Assembly (NCBI GenBank): GCA_900128395.1 | Contig: LT649403.1 | Coordinates: 1 to 28,322, forward strand | DNA from: Stramenopiles sp. TOSAG23-2 | Taxonomy: Eukaryota; Sar | DNA length: 28,322 bases | Reading direction: 5' to 3' | Shown: positions 1 through 8,476 of the stretch, one piece after another | How positions within the stretch are numbered: the first letter of the stretch is position 1 | Layout: the number at the start of each line of letters is the position of its first letter | Translations under genes and position numbers: made by a program | The notes under the pieces: model-generated | The model's input: the letters and a program-made list of their open reading frames with translations, nothing else | What the model was told of the DNA's origin: nothing | The model's database searches: none

Positions 1-431
1 TTAAAGATCGGATCAATACACAATTAATTCGCTCATCCACGACATTATTAAATATAAATAACCATAATAATAATAATAATCGACAAGGAACAAAGGTTAT
101 TGATGGTAAAACTGAAGAAGATGACATTGCAAATGATGACATTGAGAGAATATGTAAAACATTAAAATTGAAAAAGAAAGAATTACTATTATTGATGGAC
201 AATATTAGTAAAAATCATAGCATTAATAATCTGAACAAATCAGTTGAAGAAATTCATATAGAATTAGAATTAATTGATTCATGTATAAAAATGTATGATG
301 AATCACAAACTGATGATGATGGTAATATGTACCATGCCAATGATGAAGAACTACAGAAAAACGAAAAAATAGATGAATTTATGACAATATCAAAATATTT
401 ATTATCACAGGGGCCTATTTTAGGTACTTGA
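1..431 (+). CDS. 3' end of an unrecognised coiled-coil, Asn-rich protein (5' truncated by window edge)
   Basis: The frame that stops with TGA at 429-431 is open back to base 3 with no stop, so about 142 C-terminal residues are visible and the start lies outside the window. Read from base 3 it begins KDRINTQLIRSS, then has an Asn run coded by AAT repeats near 66-80, and then a Lys/Glu/Leu-rich part (about residues 40-140) with heptad-like spacing suggesting coiled coil, for example KKKELLLLMDNI and VEEIHIELELIDSCIKMY. A conspicuously acidic patch (QTDDDGN) follows. The protein ends SKYLLSQGPILGT. I do not recognise the family. Only internal TTG/ATG codons are available here, so calling a short gene from about base 168 would be wrong. 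It converges with the gene at 788-4864. Confidence 0.7.
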   Translation, partial: KDRINTQLIRSSTTLLNINNHNNNNNRQGTKVIDGKTEEDDIANDDIERICKTLKLKKKELLLLMDNISKNHSINNLNKSVEEIHIELELIDSCIKMYDESQTDDDGNMYHANDEELQKNEKIDEFMTISKYLLSQGPILGT

Positions 432-787
432 GTGTAGTGTGTGTGTGTGTGCGTCTGCATATACAAAAATTAAAAATTGCGTGTGTAATTAAAACATTAG
501 TGCGAACATGAGTAAATTATAAAATACACGACAGGGGTGTGTGTACATCTATGTATATCCATATATTTTTCGTATTACATGAGACATATATCATATCATA
601 TATATATGATACGATTGAGTATTGAGCATATTACTTAACAGAGAAGTGTAAAAATATTATAACTTAGATTTTAACCATCTTATATGATACGAAATACTAA
701 AACACGTAATTTATATTTTTAAAAGAAAAGTAAAATTCAGATTTAAAAAAAAAAAAATACACACACAGGACACAGGAAAAAACTTAT
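432..787. other. Convergent intergenic gap 1 (356 bp)
   Basis: This AT-rich 3'-3' spacer has a TG repeat near 434-452. The 12-mer TATATGATACGA occurs twice, at 603-614 and 681-692. An 18-bp perfect palindrome (TATCATATA and its complement) lies at 594-611. A run of A at about 746-757 lies just downstream of the minus-strand stop. No RNA gene is recognisable. Confidence 0.6.
594..611. repeat. 18-bp perfect palindrome in convergent gap
   Basis: TATCATATA is followed directly by its reverse complement TATATGATA. It overlaps the first of the two TATATGATACGA copies. It could form a short stem in either transcript's 3' UTR, but AT palindromes are easily found by chance in such sequence. Confidence 0.45.
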
Positions 788-3700
788 TTACGCTATACAA
801 TTACCTTTGTGAATTCTAGTATCATAATCTTCAAGAAGCTTTTTAGCCCTTGGAGCTTTTGCCAGGAAAAAGTTCATTGTTTCTGCAACATCAGCAGGGC
901 CATTAAACCGCACGTCTATATTACCAATGACTTCCTCTTTGTTCAAACTGAAACCAGGTAAGCTTGGCTTCTTTTTTACACCTAAATATCCATGTAAATC
1001 AATACCTTGATTTACAAAATACTTCATGATGTAATCCATTCGCAACTTGTTGAGATCGCTTTGCTTAGTCTCTCCAACCATTTTTTTCATTTGATCAAAC
1101 ATATCATTTGCTGGGCCTTCCGCATTAAGACCTTTTGCACCGATTTCAACACCACCACCGAATGTAAAGCTTTTTGGATCCACTTTGCCATTTACACCTA
1201 ATATCGATTTTGCTGCTTCCAATGGCAAAAGCAAAGAGTTGAATAATACATGGCCTGCCTCTGTTTTACCTTTTAACAAACATTTATCTGACTTTACTTT
1301 AAACCAATCTGGCTTATCATCTGTACGGCCAAAGTATTCAATACCACCATGTAAATGGACACCGTAACTATGCTTTTTGCCAAACCATGCCAATCCTAAC
1401 CTATCAATAGCTCCTGCCATCATTGCACCATTTTTTGTTTTATCAGTTGCTTTGATATGCTTTGCATACCCACGCATCAATGTCAATGCATCCTTAGCTT
1501 GCGCCTCCTTAGTAATTTGGCTAATCGCATCTGTCCCGATTACTTGATTCAAAATTGCATGGATGAATAAATCAGAATTCATTTGGAAATTATTCTTAAA
1601 AATAACTCTCAAGTTTTTGTGACGTCCGTCTTCTAATTTTTTTGCATCCAATTTAAAGCCCGCACTTAATTTAAAGCCTTTACGGCCATCTTTAGCAACT
1701 TTGGTATTTCCCATCGCATTTAGAACATGAGGAATCATACTACCCTTTGCCATAAACTGTTGTTTTAAAGTGCAGTACATGCCATCTTTGGATTGTTTTG
1801 CTACTAATTTACGAAGATCCGCGTTGAAGTTGAATACTTTAAAAGTTTCTTTGTTCCCCATCATAGGGTTACCAATATTTGTCACTCCAAGTTCAGCTGC
1901 ATACAAATTGAAAAATTCCCTTCCTTTCTCTGGGATACATGTATGTACATCTTCATATCGCAATGTCCATTTACCGTTCGAACCACGTTCAAATGCCATT
2001 GCCATACCAATTCTCAATTCAATTTCTGCAGTACCTTGGTAGCCCATGGTGTCTATATTTTGATAAACCCAATTTAAGTGATCAACTTTAAGACTGATTC
2101 TAGGGAAGAAATGCTTGCTAACGGCAGAAACTTCGCATTTGCGTACAACTGCTAAATGCTCTTCAAATGAATTAGATAGGGTCTTCTCGTTACTAAACCA
2201 TAAACGCATTTCATCTCCACCATCTGAAATTTCAGTATGCATCGTCAAATCGACTTGGCGGACTTGAATGTGTTTTGCTCCAACAACACTTTTACCACCA
2301 TTCATCATTGTTCTAAATATATATGCTGGAATCAATGAATTATCATCAGCACTTTTGCATTTATATTTGCCTTTATTAGGTCCATCGTGATGTACCTCAT
2401 ATTGAGGGACATCAAAATGATACCATTCATATTTCTTAGCTTCACTTTTTTCCTCAATGAAAGATGTTTTTTTCTGTTCAAATACACACTTTCTATCGTC
2501 ACCATATTCAACTTTATTTGCATTGGCCCATTGTATAACTTTTGCAAGATCTTGTGGGTTGTAATTTTTAGTTGGTGACACGGCATCTTTTTGGCCAGCG
2601 ACGGCTTCTGCATCGGAGGCGGGCGCTTCTTGGACAGGAGCAGTTGCCTTCTCTACATCGGCAGGTTTATTCTCTGGCACTTTTTCATTTTCTTTCGCAT
2701 CACGCGATTCATCAGCTGGTCTCTTTTTTGGCCTTGTCGATGCCGTCAATCCATTGCCGGCATTACCTTTACTTCGCCCAGAGACACAACATTTTTGGTA
2801 TTTATCTCCCGCACATTTACCGCTAATTGGCGATTCTGCGCATTTCTTTTTTCGTACATCGATACATACACCACCTTGTGCACCTGAACATGCAGGGCCT
2901 GATAATTTTCCTTCCGCTAATTGTAACAACAATGAATTCGAATTTTTATCACGATCTAAGTTATTTGCTTTTGTCATCTCTTTGATTTCTTGGCTCAATT
3001 TTTGCGATTGCTCGTATATGTAGACAATTGATTCATCCATATTACTTGGACCATCAAATGCAAATCGTCCATGAAAACCTAATATATTTTTATTCCATGC
3101 CAAACCATCTCTATTGCCATTACCACCAGTCAAATCGATGTCGATCATAGCACCACGTTTCAATAAATACGTCAACATATCATTGCCACGTTCAATAACA
3201 CCGGCATTCTTCTTTTTATCCGCATTTGCCTTTGCTGCTACTGAATCTACAAATTCTGTCAATGGCCCAATAAACAAGGCATCGCTTACGTTGAAACCTA
3301 CTAAACCACTAACACGCAATTTACGATTTGGACCAGTAACATCCCATTCTTCAATTGGTGTATTTAATACCAAATCAAATGGAACTCTCATTGGATCAGA
3401 ATGTGGAATCGCTGCATTTAACGTTAAACGCGGTGCGTTAAAATTTATTCTACCTGCTGGTAGCGTCCCGCCATATTTAGCAGATTCTTCTTTTGTCAAT
3501 GCTACTTTTGATTTAGGGCCATAAATGCCAAATTTACCATTTACAACCATATTCACATCAGTTTGAGAATCATATACAGCATCTAAACCAGCTTGTATTA
3601 ACCCTGCCATTTTAGGATCTGCACGGAATGTATGAATAATATTTTTAGCCATAGCAGTATATGTCTTGCCGTACAATTCATGTACTGGAGTTAAGCCTTT

Positions 3701-4864
3701 CTTTTTCTTGGTATCTTTACTGAGGCTATCGGCTGCAATCCATTGCGTAGCTTGTAACGTTTGCTCTGAAATCGATTGTTTCTTTTTTTTACCATAGTCT
3801 TCCATCATTGCACTGAATAACGAATCGCTTTTGGAATCCACGTCTAATTTCATATCAAATGCCAAACGTGCATCTTTCGTACCTTTCCCTTTTAACGTGA
3901 TCGATCCGAAAGATTCAACGCCATGTTTTAAACTATTGATTTGGTCCAATAATTTTTTTGTTGCTTCTGGCTCAAAATCCTCGTCGCATGCACCTGGTGT
4001 TAAGCATTTAGTTAAAATAGCTTTTTGCTCCTCTGCGTTGGATTTAGCACGGGCAAGACCAGTTAAAAAAGCGGGTGGTTGGTCAATTAAATTGCAATAA
4101 ACGGCTTGACGTGCACTTGGTACAACAAACTTTTTAAACAGCCAATCTTGAAATGGATGTAAAAGCCATGACAGGCCACCGGCAACTTTCATTAAGAAAG
4201 TCTTTCCACCGGATGAATCGATATCAATATCATGGACACAAAATTTAACATGTTTCTCATCCCCAGCAAGCCATTTATTGGTTTTTGCATCATAAAAATG
4301 ATGTGCTGATAAACCCATTTTAAACTTTAAAACTACTTTTTTGGAACCGTACATTTTATCTTTCTTAAAATCTTTCATTTTCCAATTGTGCAAAGTCATT
4401 GCTACGTCTGTCAATGCAACGCTTTTTCTTTTGCATGAATCGGTTTTCATATCGTTATGCATTTTCGTTAATAGTCTTGATGCATCTTCGTTACTAACTT
4501 TCGTGTTGTACACGTTAAATTTTAAAGCCCATAATCCGTCTGAATTTTCTTTAAATTTCAGTCGTATTTTCGAGTCAATTTGTTGAAGTTCAATTCTATC
4601 CCATCCGAAACCACCATCAGGCAATTTTATTTTATGTTCGTATGGTGCAAATTCTGTCTTAAACTCAGCATCATTAGCACCACCCATCTCCACTAAGGAT
4701 GATTCTTGTAAGAAAGAAGTTATAGTCTCCTCGTTGATATCTAAAAACGAAGAATCTTTACCTTTTTTACACTCAAACCCTTTTGCATTTGTTCTTGATG
4801 ATAAACATACTATTAATACAACAACAAATGTTGCGATGAATGTAAAGGAAGAACGATTCATCAT
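788..4864 (-). CDS. Large secreted protein: two diverged copies of one domain joined by a Cys-rich module
   Basis: 1358 aa. The ATG at 4864 is followed by a hydrophobic signal peptide (residues about 7-22; likely cleavage after TNA at 25-27), so the product enters the secretory pathway. No membrane anchor follows. Residues about 28-650 and 790-1358 look like two copies of one beta-rich domain. KVVLKFKMGLSA pairs with AEIELRIGMAMA, AVYCNLIDQ with GMYCTLKQQ, and LTYLLKRGAMIDIDL with MKYFVNQGIDLHGYL. Between them, at about 656-698, is a six-Cys module spaced C-7-C-7-C-8-C-7-CC with GGVC, GKC and QKCC, followed by a Lys/Pro/Glu/Ala linker to about 780. The Cys pattern recalls small modules attached to secreted peptidoglycan hydrolases of fungi and amoebae (from memory). 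I do not recognise the main domain; an elongated lipid-binding (TULIP-like) fold is a guess. Surface, defence or lipid-carrier roles are possible. Confidence 0.9.
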   Translation of the reverse strand: MMNRSSFTFIATFVVVLIVCLSSRTNAKGFECKKGKDSSFLDINEETITSFLQESSLVEMGGANDAEFKTEFAPYEHKIKLPDGGFGWDRIELQQIDSKIRLKFKENSDGLWALKFNVYNTKVSNEDASRLLTKMHNDMKTDSCKRKSVALTDVAMTLHNWKMKDFKKDKMYGSKKVVLKFKMGLSAHHFYDAKTNKWLAGDEKHVKFCVHDIDIDSSGGKTFLMKVAGGLSWLLHPFQDWLFKKFVVPSARQAVYCNLIDQPPAFLTGLARAKSNAEEQKAILTKCLTPGACDEDFEPEATKKLLDQINSLKHGVESFGSITLKGKGTKDARLAFDMKLDVDSKSDSLFSAMMEDYGKKKKQSISEQTLQATQWIAADSLSKDTKKKKGLTPVHELYGKTYTAMAKNIIHTFRADPKMAGLIQAGLDAVYDSQTDVNMVVNGKFGIYGPKSKVALTKEESAKYGGTLPAGRINFNAPRLTLNAAIPHSDPMRVPFDLVLNTPIEEWDVTGPNRKLRVSGLVGFNVSDALFIGPLTEFVDSVAAKANADKKKNAGVIERGNDMLTYLLKRGAMIDIDLTGGNGNRDGLAWNKNILGFHGRFAFDGPSNMDESIVYIYEQSQKLSQEIKEMTKANNLDRDKNSNSLLLQLAEGKLSGPACSGAQGGVCIDVRKKKCAESPISGKCAGDKYQKCCVSGRSKGNAGNGLTASTRPKKRPADESRDAKENEKVPENKPADVEKATAPVQEAPASDAEAVAGQKDAVSPTKNYNPQDLAKVIQWANANKVEYGDDRKCVFEQKKTSFIEEKSEAKKYEWYHFDVPQYEVHHDGPNKGKYKCKSADDNSLIPAYIFRTMMNGGKSVVGAKHIQVRQVDLTMHTEISDGGDEMRLWFSNEKTLSNSFEEHLAVVRKCEVSAVSKHFFPRISLKVDHLNWVYQNIDTMGYQGTAEIELRIGMAMAFERGSNGKWTLRYEDVHTCIPEKGREFFNLYAAELGVTNIGNPMMGNKETFKVFNFNADLRKLVAKQSKDGMYCTLKQQFMAKGSMIPHVLNAMGNTKVAKDGRKGFKLSAGFKLDAKKLEDGRHKNLRVIFKNNFQMNSDLFIHAILNQVIGTDAISQITKEAQAKDALTLMRGYAKHIKATDKTKNGAMMAGAIDRLGLAWFGKKHSYGVHLHGGIEYFGRTDDKPDWFKVKSDKCLLKGKTEAGHVLFNSLLLPLEAAKSILGVNGKVDPKSFTFGGGVEIGAKGLNAEGPANDMFDQMKKMVGETKQSDLNKLRMDYIMKYFVNQGIDLHGYLGVKKKPSLPGFSLNKEEVIGNIDVRFNGPADVAETMNFFLAKAPRAKKLLEDYDTRIHKGNCIA

Positions 4865-5187
4865 CGTGGTATCTATATATGTATGTATGTATGTACCAAT
4901 ATATATAACGAGTAAGATTATATGTTGCAGTGGGTGTGTGTGTAGATGTAGATCTGAAGTTAAATTAATGTATTCTTTATACTATCGAACTATTGTAAAC
5001 TCAGCCAAAACAAAAGGTCAGCTCCCCCTTTTTCTTTCAACCACTTCATTTTAATTGTGTGGGATTTCTTTCGAAAAGAAAATATGGTTATAATAGGTAA
5101 TAATAGTTAGTAGACTACAATGTATGTACGACGTCGTTTTTGGGATGAAACCAGGTTTTATAGTCATAGTCGTCTAGCTATTATTAA

Positions 5188-5480
5188 TCCCCTGCTTTGG
5201 GCCTGCTGGGCCTGCCAGGCCTGCTACTGTGGGCTTCCCATACTATTTGGGCCTGCCCAGGGCCTGCTCATGAAATACAATAGGAATAAGCACCTGATTG
5301 ATGCCCGGCCTGCCCAGCCTGGCAGAGCAAAATGTAGATCTATCTTGTCCATATGTTGCATAGTCGTCTATGCAAACAGCCTCTCTGGCAAAAAATGAAG
5401 AAGCCGCCAATAATAATGTGATGCTACAGTACTATCTGGCCAGGCTGGCCTTGGGCTGCTGGCTATCTGGCACTATCAAC
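5188..5480. repeat. G+C-rich island with repeated GGCCTG/CAGGCC motifs
   Basis: In otherwise AT-rich spacer, a stretch of about 290 bp is dominated by GGCCTG, GCCTGC, CCTGCT and CTGGC units in both orientations. Clear inverted repeats are GGCCTG-C-CAGGCC at 5209-5221 and TGGGC-CT-GCCCA at 5248-5259. A second cluster reads CTGGCCAGGCTGGCC at about 5436-5450. An 8-bp stem hairpin lies at 5356-5375. No tRNA, snRNA or transposon family is recognisable. It could be a structured non-coding RNA, a GC-cluster type mobile repeat, or promoter sequence shared by the flanking divergent genes. Confidence 0.6.
5356..5375. repeat. Perfect 8-bp stem, TCGT loop hairpin
   Basis: TTGCATAG-TCGT-CTATGCAA is a perfect inverted repeat. 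Its core CATAGTCGTCTA also occurs as an exact 12-bp direct repeat at 5165-5176, 194 bp upstream, so the two copies bracket most of the G+C-rich island. Confidence 0.6.
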
Positions 5481-5889
5481 AATACTAATTAGCATTATGC
5501 TCTAATTCTAACTAATAATAATCCAAGCTAATAATATAATAAATATAAATATTATTGAATGAATAGAAGATCCAAAATATATATATATTACATCGAAATA
5601 TATATATACATAGATGTATGTATGTATATATATATATTATAGTAAACAGAAACAATAGAATATAAATATTTACGATTTATTACAATTTATAAAAAATTCA
5701 TCTTTGTGCATATATATATATATTGCATTAGACATACGGAATATATAATATTTATTTCCTCTTTGTGTGTGTGTGTGTGTGTTGTGTGTTGGTTTTGGAA
5801 AAAGACATATATACATTAATATATAAAGTACATTAATATAATAGTTAAGAATAATAAAAAAAATATCTTAAAAAAACAAAAACAAAAAA

Positions 5890-7932
5890 ATGAATCTTGA
5901 TAAACTTTCCAATATGGTACGTAAGACGTTTAAACCTACAGAGGTTGAAGCGAAATTACAAGAGGCATTGTCGAAGAAAAATTGGGGTGCATCCTCAACT
6001 GTTATGAATGATATATCACGATATACATTTGATTATCAAGAATATAGTGTAGTCATGAAAGCTGTTTGGGACGGTGTTAACGAAAAAGGTAAAAATTGGC
6101 GTGTTGTGTTTAAAGCATTGTCTTTATTAGAGCATTTAATTAAAAACGGTGCTGAGCGCTGCGTAGACGAAGCTCGAGAGCGAATATATACTATACGAAC
6201 CTTAACTGAATTCAGGTACAACGAGAATGGTTCAGAAAAAGGCACTGGTGTTCGTGAAAAGGCAAAACAGTTAGTTACATTATTAAACGATACAAAACAA
6301 ATACGTGAAGCACGTAAACGTGCGCGTGAGTTAAGGGACAAATTTGTTGGTATTAGTTCCCATCAAGCAGGCTTCGATGGCCCACGTCGCGGTGGTAGTA
6401 ACAACAGGAATGGACGCAACAATCGTAGTAGGAACAAAGGCAGTGGTAGTACCTTTGATCGCCGTGATGATTTCGGTGGTTTTGGCAATGAAAGTGGTTC
6501 ATATAGTAGTGGTGGATTTCAAAGTGGTGGCAAATCAAGGAAAAATCGTAGTAATAATAAAAATAAAAATAAAAATACATTTAGCGATGATACACCAAAT
6601 AAATCCAACAACGGCCGGAAAAACAAGGAAAATAGTAGTGGTGGTAGAGGACGCAGACGCAAGCAAGAAGAAAATTCAGATTCAGGCAGCGATTCAAGTT
6701 CTGATAGCGATTCAAGCTCAGATAGTGATTCTGATAGTGATTCAGATAGCGATGACAATCAACAACAACAACAGCAGCAGCAAAAAACAAGAAATAACAG
6801 AAAGCAAGCAACGCCGAACAAAAAGAAATCGACTGGCAAATTTAATATTAAAATCAAATCTGCAAAGAAATCAAATGGTAAAAAAGCAAACAGAAACAAA
6901 AACAAAGGGAATGGCAACAGCAACAATAACGATGCTGATGACTTCTTCGGTGGCGGTAGTAGTAACAATAACAACGACAACGATATGAGTTTTGGTGCGT
7001 TTGAAGGAGGTAACGATGGTTTCGATGCGTTCCAAAGTGGTGGTGGTGGAGGAGGAGAAAATGATAGTTTTGGCGCATTTGAAAGTAGTAACAACAATAG
7101 TAGTAATAATAATGATGGCTTCGGCGCATTTGATACAGGTGGTGCTAGTAACAACAGCAATAACGGTGGGTTTGATGCATTTCAAAGTGCACCAGTTCAG
7201 CAACAGCAGCAGCAACAACAGCAAGGTGGACAAGATGATTTCTTTGGTGGAAATACTGGCGGTGGCGGGGATGATTTCTTTGGAGGTAATAATACTGCAC
7301 CACCAGCACCTGTATCACAAGATTTATTTTCAGCTCCAATGCAACAACAACCACCCCAACAACAAATCAACATGGCAATGAATCAGCAGCAACAAATGCA
7401 ACAACAACAACCGCCTAAAAAGAAAGGTTTAGATTTAGGTGCTGGTAGTGATTTAGTATCATTAGATGCATTATCCTTATCAAAACCAGTCAATAAAAAA
7501 ACAGAAAGTATGAATAAGAAAACAAGTATGAACAATGCAAAATTGCCATCGTGGAATAATGCTGGACCATCCATGATGGGTGGTGGTGGTGTGATGATGC
7601 CACAGCAACAAAGGATGATGCCACAACAACAAGGTTATGGAGGATACCCACAACAGCAACAAATGGGAAACCAAATGGGAATGGGAAATCAAATGGGAAA
7701 CCAAATGATGGGAAACCAAATGATGGAAAACCAAATGGGATATCAGCAAAACAATATGGGTATGGGTATGCAGCAGCAAGGTTACGGTATGCAGCAGCAA
7801 GGTTACCCACAACAGCAGCAAATGGGTGGCATGGGCATGGGAAATCAAATGGGTGGCATGGGTATGCAACAGCAGAATCAACAACAGCAACAACAGCAAC
7901 AAGGTAATGATGCATTTAATTTTTTTGGTTAA
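5890..7932 (+). CDS. Epsin-like ENTH-domain clathrin adaptor
   Basis: 680 aa. The ENTH domain covers residues about 1-155, with family hallmarks NWGASSTVMNDI, GKNWRVVFKALSLLEHLIK and VREKAKQLVTLLND. ENTH domains bind phosphoinositides and bend membranes during clathrin-coated vesicle formation. The rest is disordered: a Gly/Asn/Arg-rich part (156-255), a Ser-Asp run (about 262-290), poly-Gln, a Lys-rich stretch (about 305-345), then repeated FGAF, FDAF and DDFFGG motifs (about 350-475), and a Met/Gln/Gly-rich tail ending NFFG. LVSLD at about 522-526 matches the clathrin-box pattern (L-hydrophobic-x-hydrophobic-D/E). No ubiquitin-interacting motif or NPF is seen, which is more like epsinR/Ent3-5 or non-opisthokont epsins. 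The Phe-rich repeats probably bind adaptor appendage domains (inference). The ATG follows an A-rich leader and is the only sensible start for ENTH helix 0. Confidence 0.95.
   Translation: MNLDKLSNMVRKTFKPTEVEAKLQEALSKKNWGASSTVMNDISRYTFDYQEYSVVMKAVWDGVNEKGKNWRVVFKALSLLEHLIKNGAERCVDEARERIYTIRTLTEFRYNENGSEKGTGVREKAKQLVTLLNDTKQIREARKRARELRDKFVGISSHQAGFDGPRRGGSNNRNGRNNRSRNKGSGSTFDRRDDFGGFGNESGSYSSGGFQSGGKSRKNRSNNKNKNKNTFSDDTPNKSNNGRKNKENSSGGRGRRRKQEENSDSGSDSSSDSDSSSDSDSDSDSDSDDNQQQQQQQQKTRNNRKQATPNKKKSTGKFNIKIKSAKKSNGKKANRNKNKGNGNSNNNDADDFFGGGSSNNNNDNDMSFGAFEGGNDGFDAFQSGGGGGGENDSFGAFESSNNNSSNNNDGFGAFDTGGASNNSNNGGFDAFQSAPVQQQQQQQQQGGQDDFFGGNTGGGGDDFFGGNNTAPPAPVSQDLFSAPMQQQPPQQQINMAMNQQQQMQQQQPPKKKGLDLGAGSDLVSLDALSLSKPVNKKTESMNKKTSMNNAKLPSWNNAGPSMMGGGGVMMPQQQRMMPQQQGYGGYPQQQQMGNQMGMGNQMGNQMMGNQMMENQMGYQQNNMGMGMQQQGYGMQQQGYPQQQQMGGMGMGNQMGGMGMQQQNQQQQQQQQGNDAFNFFG
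6661..6786 (+). repeat. Coding low-complexity tract: Ser-Asp repeat followed by poly-Gln
   Basis: Within the epsin gene, GAT-TCA/AGT/AGC codons alternate to give a Ser/Asp run, followed by CAA/CAG codons for Gln. The mixed synonymous codons argue that the amino-acid pattern, not a pure microsatellite, is being maintained. Ser-Asp tracts are typical casein-kinase-2 substrates (inference). Confidence 0.7.
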
Positions 7933-8300
7933 AAAAAACAAGCTTAAGTGGCAGTCGGCAATGTAAACTGGTGACATAGTATCATACGGAACCCCTCGTA
8001 GGATTTAATCCCTAATAACAAAAACCTAATTTTGCAAACTTTAAAAACATCTCATTTGGAGTGTGAAAAATGATACATGTGTGTGTGTGTGTGGACACAT
8101 TCAAAGAGAGAGAAAAATTAAAAATTAAAAATTTTATACAAGACGTATGATATATGATAAGCATACGAGTATGACACATTTATTAAAAATACTGGAAATT
8201 AAAAAAATCAAAAATTAACACATCATTACACCACATATATCATATTAAATTACACACATACACTCGCATTTATAATATTTTTTTAAAATGTACACATCAC

Positions 8301-8390
8301 ACAGCAGCATACCACCTGGTGGTAGCTGTAAATCTCAGCTGGGAACGAAGACTCTGCAGTTGCCAGACAGAGAGTAACAGCAGCGTACAT
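8301..8390. other. CAG/CTG-rich patch with palindrome, in convergent gap 2
   Basis: A 13-base near-palindrome (ACCACC-T-GGTGGT) lies at 8311-8323. It is followed by GGTAGCTGTA (8321-8330), CAGCTGGG, CTGCAG and TTGCCAGA. Base composition differs from the AT-rich flanks. GGTAGCTGTA recurs exactly at 28015-28024; TTGCCAGA and CTGCAG also recur together at 16343-16359. Possible small RNA or repeat remnant; function unknown. Confidence 0.4.
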
Positions 8391-8417
8391 AATAGACATT
8401 TTTAAATATAAACGATC

Positions 8418-8467
8418 AGATATCGTAAAAATAAATTATGCATTAATTAAATATATATACGATATCT
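8418..8467. repeat. 10-bp inverted repeat with 30-nt AT-rich loop
   Basis: AGATATCGTA (8418-8427) is the exact reverse complement of TACGATATCT (8458-8467). It sits only about 10 bp from the TGA of the minus-strand gene, so it could form a 3' UTR stem on either transcript. Confidence 0.5.
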
Positions 8468-8476
8468 AGATATAAT

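Larger units (their letters stand above)
4865..5889. other. Divergent intergenic gap 1 (1025 bp), promoters of secreted-protein and epsin genes
   Basis: Near 4880-4897 there is a GTAT repeat and near 4932-4944 a TG repeat, both beside the minus-strand start. A G+C-rich patch lies at 5188-5480 (separate entry). AT dinucleotide tracts lie at about 5577-5640 and 5707-5723, and a TG repeat at 5765-5782. An A-rich leader of roughly 30 bp runs into the epsin ATG at 5890. No convincing gene is present; the open frame at 5120-5398 is rejected. Confidence 0.6.
7933..8476. other. Convergent intergenic gap 2 (544 bp)
   Basis: This is the 3'-3' spacer of the epsin gene and the ankyrin-like gene. It contains a TG repeat at about 8078-8092, several TACG/CGTA motifs, and a patch of raised G+C content at about 8301-8390. 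Close to the minus-strand stop it has a 10-bp inverted repeat, AGATATCGTA at 8418-8427 and TACGATATCT at 8458-8467. No gene is seen. Confidence 0.55.

Noticed and set aside
434-452. TG/CA and AT microsatellites (also near 4932, 5765, 8078, 23151) as functional elements
   Set aside because: They occur in convergent and divergent gaps alike and look like ordinary simple repeats.
5120-5398. 92-codon open frame on + strand with an ATG, across the G+C-rich island
   Set aside because: Its sequence is a Trp/Cys/Ala-rich product of the GCCTG repeats with no protein-like pattern, and the frame exists because the repeat lacks stop-like triplets.
6036-7977. Many overlapping open frames antisense and in other frames of the epsin gene
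   Set aside because: They are translations of Gln/Asn/Gly repeat DNA in wrong frames (poly-Leu, poly-Val, poly-His); the ENTH frame explains the region.
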